This document shows, piece after piece, positions 1-6,519 of a stretch of DNA of 18,947 bases. Each line of letters opens with the position of its first letter. Position 1 is the stretch's first letter. The DNA lies in assembly GCA_964602485.1 (NCBI GenBank), contig CAZRQU010000017.1, forward strand, positions 1-18,947. The letters are read 5' to 3'. The DNA is from WJLG01 sp964602485 (lineage in GTDB: Bacteria; Patescibacteriota; Patescibacteriia; Patescibacteriales; WJLG01). The notes beneath the pieces were generated by a model that saw only the letters and a list, made by a program, of their open reading frames with translations, made no database searches and had not been told where the DNA came from. The position numbers were made by a program, and so were the translations under genes.

Positions 1-72
1 TTGCGGCATGGCCGCAAAATGTGTCCCGAGGTCGCCTGCGAACGAGGGGCTACACTAAACAAAAAAGCTTTT

Positions 73-318
73 ATGTATTATACTTATATATTATTATGTT
101 CAGATAAGACGTTTTATACAGGCTCGACCAATGATCCTGAAAAAAGATTAAATGAACATAATTCTGGCAAAGGCTCTAAATATTTGCGTGGTCGCATTCC
201 GGCGCAAATTATTTATTTAGAAGAGTTTCAAGATAGAAGTTCGGCAATGAGAAGAGAGGCAGAGATTAAAAAATGGAGTAGAAAAAAGAAGATAGATCTG
301 ATAAGATCCAAAAAATGA
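73..318 (+). CDS. Small GIY-YIG nuclease-domain protein (YhbQ/UPF0213-like)
   Basis: An 81-residue protein made only of a GIY-YIG domain, the single-domain endonuclease type that occurs in many copies in CPR genomes; the substrate is unknown and branched or damaged DNA is only a guess. The first motif half is YTYIL (residues 3-7, in place of GIY) and the second is FYTGS (14-18, in place of YIG). The expected catalytic Arg is R25 in EKRLNEH and the metal-binding Glu is probably E62 or E64 in RREAEIK. I start at the ATG at 73 because the domain begins there; the frame stays open to position 1 but that part reads like untranslated sequence. No Shine-Dalgarno is visible. The stop lies 2 nt before tRNA-Leu. 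Confidence 0.85.
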   Translation: MYYTYILLCSDKTFYTGSTNDPEKRLNEHNSGKGSKYLRGRIPAQIIYLEEFQDRSSAMRREAEIKKWSRKKKIDLIRSKK

Positions 319-320
319 TC

Positions 321-404
321 GGTTCAGTGGCGGAATTGGTATACGCGCGACACTTAAAATGTCGTGCCCTTACGGGCATATGGGTTCAACTCCCATCTGA
401 ACCA
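321..404 (+). tRNA. tRNA-Leu (anticodon TAA)
   Basis: A full cloverleaf can be drawn. The 7-bp acceptor stem pairs GGTTCAG (321-327) with CTGAACC (397-403) and the discriminator is A404. The anticodon stem CGACA/TGTCG encloses loop CTTAAAA with anticodon TAA at 355-357, reading UUA/UUG. The long variable arm TGCCC-ttac-GGGCA marks a class II tRNA, and the T arm carries TTCAACT. CCA is not encoded, so a CCA-adding enzyme is needed. Confidence 0.97.
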
Positions 405-410
405 CACAAC

Positions 411-439
411 TTGATTTTTGAGTATATTTTTGATAATAT
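411..439 (+). promoter_or_regulatory. Candidate promoter for the tRNA-Gly region
   Basis: TTGATT (411-416), a 17-nt spacer and TAATAT (434-439) form a near-consensus sigma-70-type promoter. It lies just after tRNA-Leu, and transcription would begin near 446, inside a 16-bp inverted repeat. Called by eye in AT-rich sequence, so chance matches are possible. Confidence 0.5.
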
Positions 440-441
440 GT

Positions 442-482
442 TTTTATAGTTTTAAACTTAGTAATTGTTTAAAACTATAAAA
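442..482. repeat. AT-rich perfect inverted repeat (16-bp arms)
   Basis: Arms 442-457 and 467-482 are perfectly complementary (core TAGTTTTAAAC / GTTTAAAACTA) around a 9-nt loop. It directly follows the candidate promoter, so it would form a hairpin at the 5' end of that transcript. It could equally be a symmetrical terminator for tRNA-Leu or an operator. Confidence 0.75.
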
Positions 483-498
483 CTATAAATTAAAAATT

Positions 499-586
499 GA
501 TCTTGCGGGTATGGTATAGTGGCTATTATATCATCCCGCTAAGCGGGACCAAGGTGGAGACCACCTTGGCTCAGAGGTCAAGATCT
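499..586 (+). pseudogene. Rearranged 5'-half copy of tRNA-Gly
   Basis: Positions 505-533 match the first 29 nt of the intact tRNA-Gly (604-632) exactly. The copy then breaks into a 6-bp hairpin, TCCCGC-taa-GCGGGA (534-548), followed at once by a 9-bp hairpin, CCAAGGTGG-aga-CCACCTTGG (549-569). The second hairpin contains a forward piece of the tRNA-Gly anticodon arm (549-560 = 638-649) and then its inverted copy (561-570 = complement of 637-646). GATCTTG (499-505) can pair with CAAGATC (579-585). No T arm with a TTC-type loop is present, and a drawn anticodon loop (GCTAAGC) lacks U33, so a working tRNA is unlikely. Confidence 0.7.
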
Positions 587-603
587 ACGATCAAATAAAT
601 TTC

Positions 604-675
604 GCGGGTATGGTATAGTGGCTATTATATCACCTTGCCAAGGTGGAGAGACGGGTTCGATTCCCGTTACCCGCT
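604..675 (+). tRNA. tRNA-Gly (anticodon GCC)
   Basis: The acceptor stem pairs GCGGGTA (604-610) with TACCCGC (668-674), with discriminator T675 as usual for bacterial tRNA-Gly. The anticodon stem is TCACC/GGTGG (630-634/642-646) and the loop TTGCCAA carries GCC at 637-639. The T arm is CGGG-TTCGATT-CCCG. CCA is not encoded. A terminator follows within 6 nt. Partial copies lie on both sides. Confidence 0.96.
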
Positions 676-680
676 CAAAA

Positions 681-713
681 AGAAACGCCCCGATAAGGGG
701 TGTTTTCTTTTTG
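681..713 (+). terminator. Intrinsic terminator of tRNA-Gly
   Basis: The hairpin ACGCCCC-gataa-GGGGTGT is followed by TTTTCTTTTT. It sits directly behind the tRNA 3' end. Confidence 0.85.
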
Positions 714-823
714 GAGTGGTAATGGATTGATCGAACCCGAGGTGGTAGAACTATAATTTAAAACAAAAGGTTGCTTGAAAGCAATTATCATATATAAAAA
801 ACTAACGTTAATCGACTTGTCGT

Positions 824-863
824 GGGGCTTCCGCCCCTTCGATTCCCGTTACCCGCTCAAAAA
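824..863 (+). pseudogene. 3'-end copy of tRNA-Gly joined to a GC hairpin
   Basis: Positions 838-863 repeat exactly the 26 nt at 656-681: T loop, 3' side of the T stem, 3' acceptor strand, discriminator and the A run behind it. The left breakpoint abuts the hairpin GGGGC-ttcc-GCCCC (824-837). No 5' half is attached, so this copy cannot fold as a tRNA. It is followed by its own terminator, as the intact gene is. Confidence 0.8.
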
Positions 864-865
864 CA

Positions 866-895
866 CAAAAACAGCCTCGAAAGAGGTTGTTTTTG
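866..895 (+). terminator. Intrinsic terminator behind the tRNA-Gly 3' copy
   Basis: A 13-bp stem with one G-U pair and a GAAA tetraloop (core GCCTC-gaaa-GAGGT), with the T run in its 3' side. The stem sequence differs from the first tRNA terminator, so it is not a recent copy of it. The 676-1024 gap also holds two small hairpins and the fic promoter; I see no gene in it. Confidence 0.85.
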
Positions 896-962
896 TTAGG
901 TAAAAATGAAAAGTTTGATTGCCATTTATTTAGGCCTGAATTTAAAAAGTTAGTATCTTTGT

Positions 963-991
963 TTGACAAGATATATACTAAGTGTTAAGAT
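963..991 (+). promoter_or_regulatory. fic promoter
   Basis: TTGACA (963-968), 17 nt, TAAGAT (986-991). Transcription would start near 998, giving a leader of about 27 nt before the fic start codon. The -35 hexamer is perfect. Confidence 0.7.
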
Positions 992-1000
992 AGTATATAT
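971..1000. promoter_or_regulatory. Candidate operator: inverted repeat over the fic -10
   Basis: ATATATACT (971-979) and AGTATATAT (992-1000) are perfect inverted 9-mers separated by 12 nt. Together they span the promoter spacer, the -10 and the start site, a typical position for a dimeric repressor. The Fic protein itself ends in a winged-helix-like domain, so autoregulation is a reasonable inference. Confidence 0.5.
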
Positions 1001-1024
1001 AATAAAAAAGATGACAACTAATTT

Positions 1025-2155
1025 ATGAATATTGAAATTTGTAAAAAAATCAAACAACCTGAAGGTTTTGAAGCATCCGTACCTAACGATTTTCCTGCCA
1101 AGGGGTTGTTTAGTATTTCTCAAGAATTGACAAACAAAGCGGGAGAGGCGGAGAGACTAGTAGGGAAGCTAGATGGCATAACTCAAATACTGCCAGATGT
1201 TCAATTTTTTTTAAAAATGTTTTCATTGAAAGATGCTACTTCTTCAGCTCAAATTGAAGGCACTCAAGCAACCATGATAGATGCTGTTGAAATGGATGCT
1301 GGAATTGATGGAAAGGAAAGTGATGCGCAAGACATTATTTTTTATATCAAGGCTCTTGAATATGGTATTGAAAGGATAAAAGATTTCCCTTTTTCATTAA
1401 GATTTATACGTGAATTACATTTTAAATTAATGCAAGGCGCTCGCTCAACTCATTTTTCCGATCCAGGAGAATTTCGTAATTCGCAAAATTGGATAGGAGG
1501 AACATCTCCTGCAAGCGCTACTTTTGTGCCACCACCTGTTCATGAAATGAAAAGGGCTCTAAATGATCTAGAAAAATTTATTTATGACGAAAAGTCAACG
1601 CTCCCCATTATCCATATAGGATTCTTACACGCCCAATTTGAGACAATTCATCCATTTTTAGATGGTAATGGGCGAGCGGGTAGATTATTAATCACTTTAG
1701 CTTTATATAAAATGAAATTATTAGAGAACCCGGTATTGTTTTTGTCATCTTATTTTAAACAACATCAAAAAGTATATTATTCTAAACTAAATAGTTATCA
1801 TTCAGGAGAGGTATTTGAGTGGTTAGAATTCTTTTTAGACGGGGTTATTGATACGGCAAACAAATCGATTGCTATGGCAAAAAAAATAAAAGATATTTAT
1901 AAGAATGATATGTTGAAAATACAAGCTCTAGCAAAAAGAGAGTCCGAAAGTGGAGTTTTAGTTTTATCTAAATTATATGGCAATCCGATTATAACAACTA
2001 AGATTATAATGGACTGGACAGGTTTTACACGTTCAGGGGCCCAAAAAGTCATAGACAGATTTATGAATATTGGAATATTAGAAACACGTGATGAAGAAGA
2101 GATTTATGATAAAAAATATTCTTATAAACAATATTTAGATGTTTTTATTGAATAA
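1025..2155 (+). CDS. Fic/DOC-family AMP-transferase with its own inhibitory helix and C-terminal winged helix
   Basis: A 376-residue class II Fic protein. The family usually transfers AMP from ATP to a hydroxyl of a target protein. The catalytic motif is complete, H209-PFLDGNGRAG-R220, with His209 as general base and D213/N215/R217/R220 for metal and phosphate binding. The N-terminal inhibitory motif (S/T)xxxEG is present as S74-AQIE-G79, so one chain carries toxin-like activity and its brake. Residues about 300-376 resemble a winged helix (ITTKIIMDWTGFTRSGAQKV), common in large Fic proteins and possibly DNA-binding. The target is unknown. The gene has its own promoter and terminator and no Shine-Dalgarno. 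Confidence 0.95.
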   Translation: MNIEICKKIKQPEGFEASVPNDFPAKGLFSISQELTNKAGEAERLVGKLDGITQILPDVQFFLKMFSLKDATSSAQIEGTQATMIDAVEMDAGIDGKESDAQDIIFYIKALEYGIERIKDFPFSLRFIRELHFKLMQGARSTHFSDPGEFRNSQNWIGGTSPASATFVPPPVHEMKRALNDLEKFIYDEKSTLPIIHIGFLHAQFETIHPFLDGNGRAGRLLITLALYKMKLLENPVLFLSSYFKQHQKVYYSKLNSYHSGEVFEWLEFFLDGVIDTANKSIAMAKKIKDIYKNDMLKIQALAKRESESGVLVLSKLYGNPIITTKIIMDWTGFTRSGAQKVIDRFMNIGILETRDEEEIYDKKYSYKQYLDVFIE

Positions 2156-2217
2156 TGTCTTTTTAACCTCCTCCAGCAACCTAGCCCCAAAACAGGTTTG
2201 ACTAACTTCTACTTTGG

Positions 2218-2245
2218 AAACGCCCCTGTGAGGGGTTTTCTTTTT
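2218..2245 (+). terminator. fic terminator
   Basis: GCCCCT-gtg-AGGGGT followed by TTTCTTTTT. Its design closely resembles the terminator behind tRNA-Gly. Confidence 0.85.
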
Positions 2246-2280
2246 GAAAAGGTAACATTAACCCTGCAATAGCACATTAT

Positions 2281-2309
2281 TTGACAAAAATATAATTAAG
2301 TGGTTAAAT
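2281..2309 (+). promoter_or_regulatory. Promoter of the secreted-protein gene
   Basis: TTGACA (2281-2286), 17 nt, TTAAAT (2304-2309). Transcription would start near 2316, about 34 nt before the start codon. Confidence 0.65.
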
Positions 2310-2349
2310 AAGCAGACGTACCTTAAACAAACAACAAAAGGAGAGCGAG

Positions 2350-3414
2350 ATGAAAAAGATATTCTTGTTCACGATATTGGCATTCATCAATTTGTCTGCC
2401 ATGAGTGTTAAGTACGAGATCCCTGTTCTGGATACGGTTTCCGGAAAAGCTGTCATCGACATATCTTTTTACGGAAAGCCGTTCTATTTCTATAATGTGC
2501 CTGAGAGAAGCATTAGATCTTTTCTTAGAGTATTGGCTCATGAAAGATTCCTGCCCTGGCTTTCCGATAATCCGGCCTATGTTTTTGAGTTCGATACTCT
2601 TTCGAATTTTAAAACCTGGTCTAATTATTCCGGATTGCAGAATATGGATGGCGGCTGGGCTAAGTGCCGTATCGAATATCGCCTCAAAAAAGGCTTAAGT
2701 CCTTTTTCTTCAACGAATCAGAGGTATCGACCGGGCAGTGAGGTGGTTATCGGTATTTTTTCCGGCAGAGAGTCTTATTCAAAGATCAAGAGGGATGTTC
2801 TGTACAGGACCGATGTCGTTTTTGCGAAAAAGATCGGTTATTATCTCAACAGAGAGGTGTCGGTCGTTATTTTCAACAAGAAGCTCAAATGTCTACAAAG
2901 GCTTTCTGAGGGAAAAATAGACTTGGCCATTGTTAGAGAGCCCATAGACAGGCCTTTTTCAAGAAAGATAGACCGTTCTAAGGTCTATTTCGAGACCGGT
3001 GCCGTTTTTTGCAGTCAGAACTTACCGACAGTCAAGATGGTGTCCAAAACACTAGAGAAGCCGGCGGTTCCCAATATTGAATTTTGCGCTATCCAGGGAA
3101 GTCGAGCTTATGAGCAATTGCGGTTGATGGTCGGAGAGGCTTTGGTAAAAGGCTTCCCGAGCATTTTGTCTGTCAGGCAAGCGATCCACGACCAGGAGCA
3201 GAATATCGACAATGCCTTTATTCCCGAGGTTGAAGCTTGCGCGGATCATGGGTTGGTGGTTTTAGAAACCTCGAAAAAGAGATGCTGGACCTGGCGTAGA
3301 CATATTGTGCTTGGTAGAAGCAAGAGAATCATCCGTTCCGTTAACAAAGTGATAGACCGCGGTGGCATCAGAGAGCTGTACGCTTCTATGTGCGGTCGAT
3401 CTGAAAGAAAGTAG
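2350..3414 (+). CDS. Secreted substrate-binding-like protein (family 3 type), function unknown
   Basis: 354 residues with a Sec signal peptide (MKK, hydrophobic core 4-16, likely cut after LSA at about 17). Residues 129-200 look like the first lobe of a family 3 solute-binding protein: VVIGIFSG strand, a DVVFAKKIGYYL helix, then LQRLSEGKIDLAIV, the usual 'L-sGkiD-a' pattern; a second lobe may follow from about 240. No ligand-binding residues or transporter partner can be named. It has the strong Shine-Dalgarno AAAGGAG 7 nt before the ATG, its own promoter and its own terminator, unlike the housekeeping genes. Base use is less AT-rich than its neighbours, which may indicate transfer. The substrate-binding assignment is tentative. 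Confidence 0.75.
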   Translation: MKKIFLFTILAFINLSAMSVKYEIPVLDTVSGKAVIDISFYGKPFYFYNVPERSIRSFLRVLAHERFLPWLSDNPAYVFEFDTLSNFKTWSNYSGLQNMDGGWAKCRIEYRLKKGLSPFSSTNQRYRPGSEVVIGIFSGRESYSKIKRDVLYRTDVVFAKKIGYYLNREVSVVIFNKKLKCLQRLSEGKIDLAIVREPIDRPFSRKIDRSKVYFETGAVFCSQNLPTVKMVSKTLEKPAVPNIEFCAIQGSRAYEQLRLMVGEALVKGFPSILSVRQAIHDQEQNIDNAFIPEVEACADHGLVVLETSKKRCWTWRRHIVLGRSKRIIRSVNKVIDRGGIRELYASMCGRSERK

Positions 3415-3415
3415 G

Positions 3416-3441
3416 GGGTTACTGAAAAGTAACCCTTTTTT
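3416..3441 (+). terminator. Terminator of the secreted-protein gene
   Basis: Perfect 8-bp stem GGGTTACT-gaaa-AGTAACCC with a GAAA tetraloop, then six T. It starts 2 nt after the stop codon. Confidence 0.9.
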
Positions 3442-3476
3442 ATTTTATTCTTAGCTAAAAATAAAATAATTCAAAA

Positions 3477-3505
3477 TTGACTTTAATATGATAAATTGAT
3501 AATAT
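3477..3505 (+). promoter_or_regulatory. Promoter of the phosphohexomutase/infC run
   Basis: TTGACT (3477-3482), 17 nt, TAATAT (3500-3505). Transcription would start near 3512, leaving a leader of about 93 nt. Confidence 0.65.
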
Positions 3506-3533
3506 TTTATTATAGAGAAGAAAATATTATCAA
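3496..3533. promoter_or_regulatory. Inverted repeat over the -10 and start site (13-bp arms)
   Basis: TTGATAATATTTT (3496-3508) and AAAATATTATCAA (3521-3533) are perfect inverted copies separated by 12 nt, the same spacing as in the fic promoter repeat. It contains the -10 and covers the predicted start. A repressor site is one reading; AT-rich chance symmetry is another. Confidence 0.5.
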
Positions 3534-3604
3534 AGATCTTCTAACTATATCCTCTGGTTTTTCAGGCCGGAGCAGTTGATAAAGATTCATTAAATTTTAT
3601 TTTT

Positions 3605-5035
3605 ATGCAAATAGACAAGCATATCTTCGGAAGCTACGACATAAGAGGGACCGTTCCGGAGTATTTAGATAATGATAAGGTTTTAGCTATTGCTAAGGCT
3701 TATGGCACCTTACTGGTAAAAAGAGGTATAAAAAAGGCGATAGTTGGCCGTGATTGTCGCTTATCAGGAGAACCTTTTCAAAAAAAGGTTGTGGAGGGAC
3801 TTATTTCTACCGGAGTTGATGTGATTGATGTAGGTATGGTCATGACTCAAATAATGTATTTTGCCCAATATCTTTTCAAGGCCGAAGGAGGGGTGATGAT
3901 AACCGCTTCGCACAATCCAGCTAATTTTAATGGGTTTAAGTTAGCGGTCGGTTATTCAAAAACCACAGAAAGAAAAGACTTGGAAGAGATGATCGCCTGT
4001 ATAGAAAATAATGATTTCGTGGTAGCGGATACTTGGGGAAAGATAGAAACGCAAGATGTTACCGATCAATATTTTTCCGATCTTTTAGAAAGGGTAAAAA
4101 TAGAAAACAATATCAGGGTGGTGGTTGATTCCAGAAACGGCACTGCTGGCAAATACGTTTCCGACTTATTGGGAAGAGCCGGTTGTGATGTTGTTCCAAT
4201 AAATTCTGAAGTCGATGGACGTTTCCCTAATGGAACGCCAGACCCTACCGATGGTCAGATATTGAAGGAGCTGGGAGGAAAGGTTTTAATGGAAAAAGCG
4301 GATCTTGGAATTTGTTTTGATGGCGACGGGGATAGAATAGGAGCAGTTAATGAAAAGGGAGAGCTCCTTTGGAATGATATCTTAGTAGCTATATTCTCTC
4401 AGTCAATATTGGAAGAGGCGGGTTCCGGGAAGATAGTTTTTAATAATCTTTGTTCGCAGATAGTTCCTAAAGTTATAGAAAAAAATGGTGGAGAGCCTGT
4501 TATGTGGCTTACAGGACATAGTCATATCAAGGCAAAAATGGCTGAAGTTGGGGCGATCTTTTCCGGAGAGCTTTCCGGGCACATCTTTTTTAAAGATTTT
4601 TATGGACATGATGATGGTGCTTATGCAGCTTTGAAATTGTTGCAATATTTATCCAAAAGTGATAAAAAACTAAGTGAGATATGCGCCGGCTTCCCAAAGT
4701 TCATATCATCTCCGGAAATAAAATTAGCCTGTACTGTTGGTAAAAAACAAGAAGTATTTGCTGAAATTGCCGAACAAGTCAGGGGAGATTTTCCTGATAT
4801 TCCAAGAACAGATGTTGATGATATGCCGGGGAATGACAGTATTAGGCTTGATTTTCCTGACGGAATGATGGTCTTTAGATATTCTCAAAACGGACCATAT
4901 TTCACTATTAGGTTCGAAGCTCAAGATGAGGCTACCTACGAAGAGAGAAAAAAATACGTCAAAAAAGTAATGAAAAGCAAGCCAGATGTGAAATGGGATG
5001 GTAATCTGGGCATAAACCTTGAAGCATTAGAATAA
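3605..5035 (+). CDS. Phosphomannomutase/phosphoglucomutase
   Basis: 476-residue alpha-D-phosphohexomutase, the normal length. It moves phosphate between C1 and C6 of mannose or glucose phosphate, feeding nucleotide-sugar synthesis. The phosphoserine loop is T100-ASHN-P105 with S102 as the phosphorylated residue. The Mg-binding loop is D239-GDGD-R244, the sugar-specificity loop is GELSGH (321-326), and the C-terminal phosphate-binding region lies around RFEAQDEAT. GELSG fits a ManB/AlgC type using both mannose and glucose phosphates, but substrate choice cannot be settled here. There is no Shine-Dalgarno. infC follows after 12 nt, so the two are probably cotranscribed. Confidence 0.95.
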   Translation: MQIDKHIFGSYDIRGTVPEYLDNDKVLAIAKAYGTLLVKRGIKKAIVGRDCRLSGEPFQKKVVEGLISTGVDVIDVGMVMTQIMYFAQYLFKAEGGVMITASHNPANFNGFKLAVGYSKTTERKDLEEMIACIENNDFVVADTWGKIETQDVTDQYFSDLLERVKIENNIRVVVDSRNGTAGKYVSDLLGRAGCDVVPINSEVDGRFPNGTPDPTDGQILKELGGKVLMEKADLGICFDGDGDRIGAVNEKGELLWNDILVAIFSQSILEEAGSGKIVFNNLCSQIVPKVIEKNGGEPVMWLTGHSHIKAKMAEVGAIFSGELSGHIFFKDFYGHDDGAYAALKLLQYLSKSDKKLSEICAGFPKFISSPEIKLACTVGKKQEVFAEIAEQVRGDFPDIPRTDVDDMPGNDSIRLDFPDGMMVFRYSQNGPYFTIRFEAQDEATYEERKKYVKKVMKSKPDVKWDGNLGINLEALE

Positions 5036-5047
5036 TTATATAATATT

Positions 5048-5605
5048 ATGCGTAGAAAATGGCGAAAGGCCAAACCTAAAAAACCAGCAAAAAAATTCAT
5101 AGCTAACAAGGATATTCGCGTTCCCAGGGTCTTTTTAATAGGAGAAGACGGTGAGCAAATAGGCGACCTTAGCATTGAAGATGCTCTGGAAAAAGCCAGG
5201 GATAATGATTTGGATCTGGTTTTGGTCAACCCTAAGAGCGATCCTCCTGTAGCTAAATTCTCCGACCTTGGACAGTTGAAATATGAAGCTGATAAAAAGG
5301 CTCATAAACAGAAGATGATGCAAAAGAAGACCGACGTCAAAGAGATACGTTTATCAGTGCGAATATCTTCCCATGATTTTGGCTTTAGATTGGAACAGGC
5401 CAAGAAATTTTTGGAAAAGGAAAATAAGTTAAAAATTTACCTAATATTAAAGGGAAGAGAGAAACAACACCCGGAAAAGGCGGTGGAAACCATAAAAAGG
5501 TTCGTTGATGAGCTTAAAGCAGAGGAGAATTTAAACGTAATTGAGGAGCAGGCCTTGACAAAACAGGGCGGAAGGTTTACTATTGTATTAATGAACAAGA
5601 AGTAA
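5048..5605 (+). CDS. infC: Translation initiation factor IF-3
   Basis: 185 residues, normal length. IF-3 binds the 30S subunit, keeps it free of 50S and checks the start-codon/initiator-tRNA match. The N domain (about 15-85, with IRVPRVFLIGEDGEQIGDLSIEDAL) is joined by a Lys-rich linker to the C domain (about 95-182, with KEIRLSVRISSHDF and ending QGGRFTIVL). A basic KPKKPAKK stretch precedes the N domain. The start is ATG, not the AUU used by many infC genes for autoregulation, and it has no Shine-Dalgarno. It heads the conserved infC-rpmI-rplT trio. Confidence 0.98.
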   Translation: MRRKWRKAKPKKPAKKFIANKDIRVPRVFLIGEDGEQIGDLSIEDALEKARDNDLDLVLVNPKSDPPVAKFSDLGQLKYEADKKAHKQKMMQKKTDVKEIRLSVRISSHDFGFRLEQAKKFLEKENKLKIYLILKGREKQHPEKAVETIKRFVDELKAEENLNVIEEQALTKQGGRFTIVLMNKK

Positions 5606-5617
5606 GAAGCCTAAACT

Positions 5618-5640
5618 TCAGGTGTTTATACCTGATTTTT
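5618..5640 (+). promoter_or_regulatory. Terminator-like hairpin between infC and rpmI
   Basis: TCAGGT-gtttat-ACCTGA (5618-5635) is directly followed by TTTTTG. A weak intrinsic terminator here would lower rpmI-rplT output relative to infC. This intergenic region is where bL20 autoregulation acts in some bacteria, but I see no specific bL20-site signature. Confidence 0.55.
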
Positions 5641-5658
5641 GTTTTCGTTTCCACAAAT

Positions 5659-5856
5659 ATGGCTAAGATAAAAACCAGAAAAGCGACCGCTAAAAGGTTC
5701 AAAATAACTAAGAATAATAAAGTCCAGAAAAGGAAAGCCGGGCAGGATCATTTTAATGCTCGGGAGTCAGGCGTGGTCACTCGCAGAAAAAGGCGAGATG
5801 TTTCCGCTAATAAAGCTGACACTAAGAATATCAGGACTCAAATGCCTTATAATTAG
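5659..5856 (+). CDS. rpmI: Ribosomal protein bL35
   Basis: 65 residues, normal length. A small basic protein of the large subunit, recognised from MAKIKTRKATAKRFKIT at the N-terminus and the internal RRKRRDVS segment. It lies in the classical position between infC and rplT. No Shine-Dalgarno; the start is preceded by ACAAAT. Confidence 0.97.
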   Translation: MAKIKTRKATAKRFKITKNNKVQKRKAGQDHFNARESGVVTRRKRRDVSANKADTKNIRTQMPYN

Positions 5857-5932
5857 TAGATCGGTTATTTGGTGTCTTGGTTGATATTTGACCAACTACC
5901 TAATTTTCGATCACCTAATTGATCATTCGTAT

Positions 5933-6277
5933 ATGCCGAGAGTAAAAAGAGGAACAACTCATGTAAAAAAGAGAAGAAAGCTCAAAAAAGAAGCTAAAGG
6001 TTTTAAGTGGGGAAGAAAGAATTTATTGCGCTTAGCCAAAACAGCTACAACCAAAGCAGGAGCTCATTCTTATACTGATAGAAGAAAGAAAAAAAGGACA
6101 TTCAGAGGTCTTTGGAATATAAAGATCAGTGCTTTTGTAAAAGAAATGGGCTTGAGCTATTCTAAATTCATCAATAAATTGAAAACCAACAAGGTGGAGT
6201 TAGACAGAAAGATCCTGGCCGATCTATCTCAGAATAATAAAAAAGTAATGGCCAAGATCGTAGAAAAGGTAAAATAG
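5933..6277 (+). CDS. rplT: Ribosomal protein bL20
   Basis: 114 residues, normal length. bL20 binds 23S rRNA early in 50S assembly and represses its own operon in several bacteria. The start is set at MPRVKRGTTHVKKRRK, the invariant bL20 N-terminus; the 15 residues readable upstream are untranslated leader. The basic N-terminal arm runs into the globular part (WNIKISAFVKEMGLSYSKFI). The 76-nt gap before it holds a weak TTGGT/ACCAA hairpin (5877-5895). The stop lies 1 nt before secG. Confidence 0.97.
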   Translation: MPRVKRGTTHVKKRRKLKKEAKGFKWGRKNLLRLAKTATTKAGAHSYTDRRKKKRTFRGLWNIKISAFVKEMGLSYSKFINKLKTNKVELDRKILADLSQNNKKVMAKIVEKVK

Positions 6278-6278
6278 T

Positions 6279-6491
6279 ATGAATTTATTGAAAATATTGC
6301 AAATAATAATAGCCATATCTCTAATAGCGGTTATTTTGCTTCAAAATAAAGGATCCGGACTAGGAAGTATGTTTGGAGGATCCAATAATGTTTATTTAGC
6401 CAAAAGAGGATTGGACAAAGTTCTGTTCGGGGCTACTATAGCGTTGACAGTTTTGTTCTTCGGTATATCTTTGACAATAGTTCTCTTGTAA
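6279..6491 (+). CDS. secG: Preprotein translocase subunit SecG
   Basis: 70 residues, typical for SecG. It has two membrane helices (about 4-21 and 48-69) joined by the Gly-rich loop NKGSGLGSMFGGS (23-35), the SecG hallmark. It assists SecYE in protein export. It starts 1 nt after the rplT stop, so translational coupling is likely. Linkage of rplT to secG, as opposed to tpiA or pgk, fits my recollection of CPR genomes. Confidence 0.95.
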   Translation: MNLLKILQIIIAISLIAVILLQNKGSGLGSMFGGSNNVYLAKRGLDKVLFGATIALTVLFFGISLTIVLL

Positions 6492-6519
6492 CTTTTAAAG
6501 TTTAAAGATCTCAAAATAC

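Noticed and set aside
1..72. N-terminal extension of the GIY-YIG frame from a TTG at position 1
   Set aside because: The 24 residues do not belong to the domain, and the ATG at 73 matches the natural domain start. The stretch is better read as untranslated sequence.
499..586. A functional tRNA-Ser or tRNA-Gly
   Set aside because: There is no T arm with TTC-type loop, the best anticodon loop lacks U33, and the distance between the outer stem and the D arm is too long.
676..837. Integrated element using tRNA-Gly as attachment site
   Set aside because: The 26-bp direct repeats fit an attachment site, but only about 160 nt lie between them and no integrase is present. At most it is a scar.
2405..2698. 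Open frame overlapping the secreted-protein gene on the plus strand
   Set aside because: It is a shadow: the 2350-3414 frame has the promoter, Shine-Dalgarno, signal peptide and terminator.
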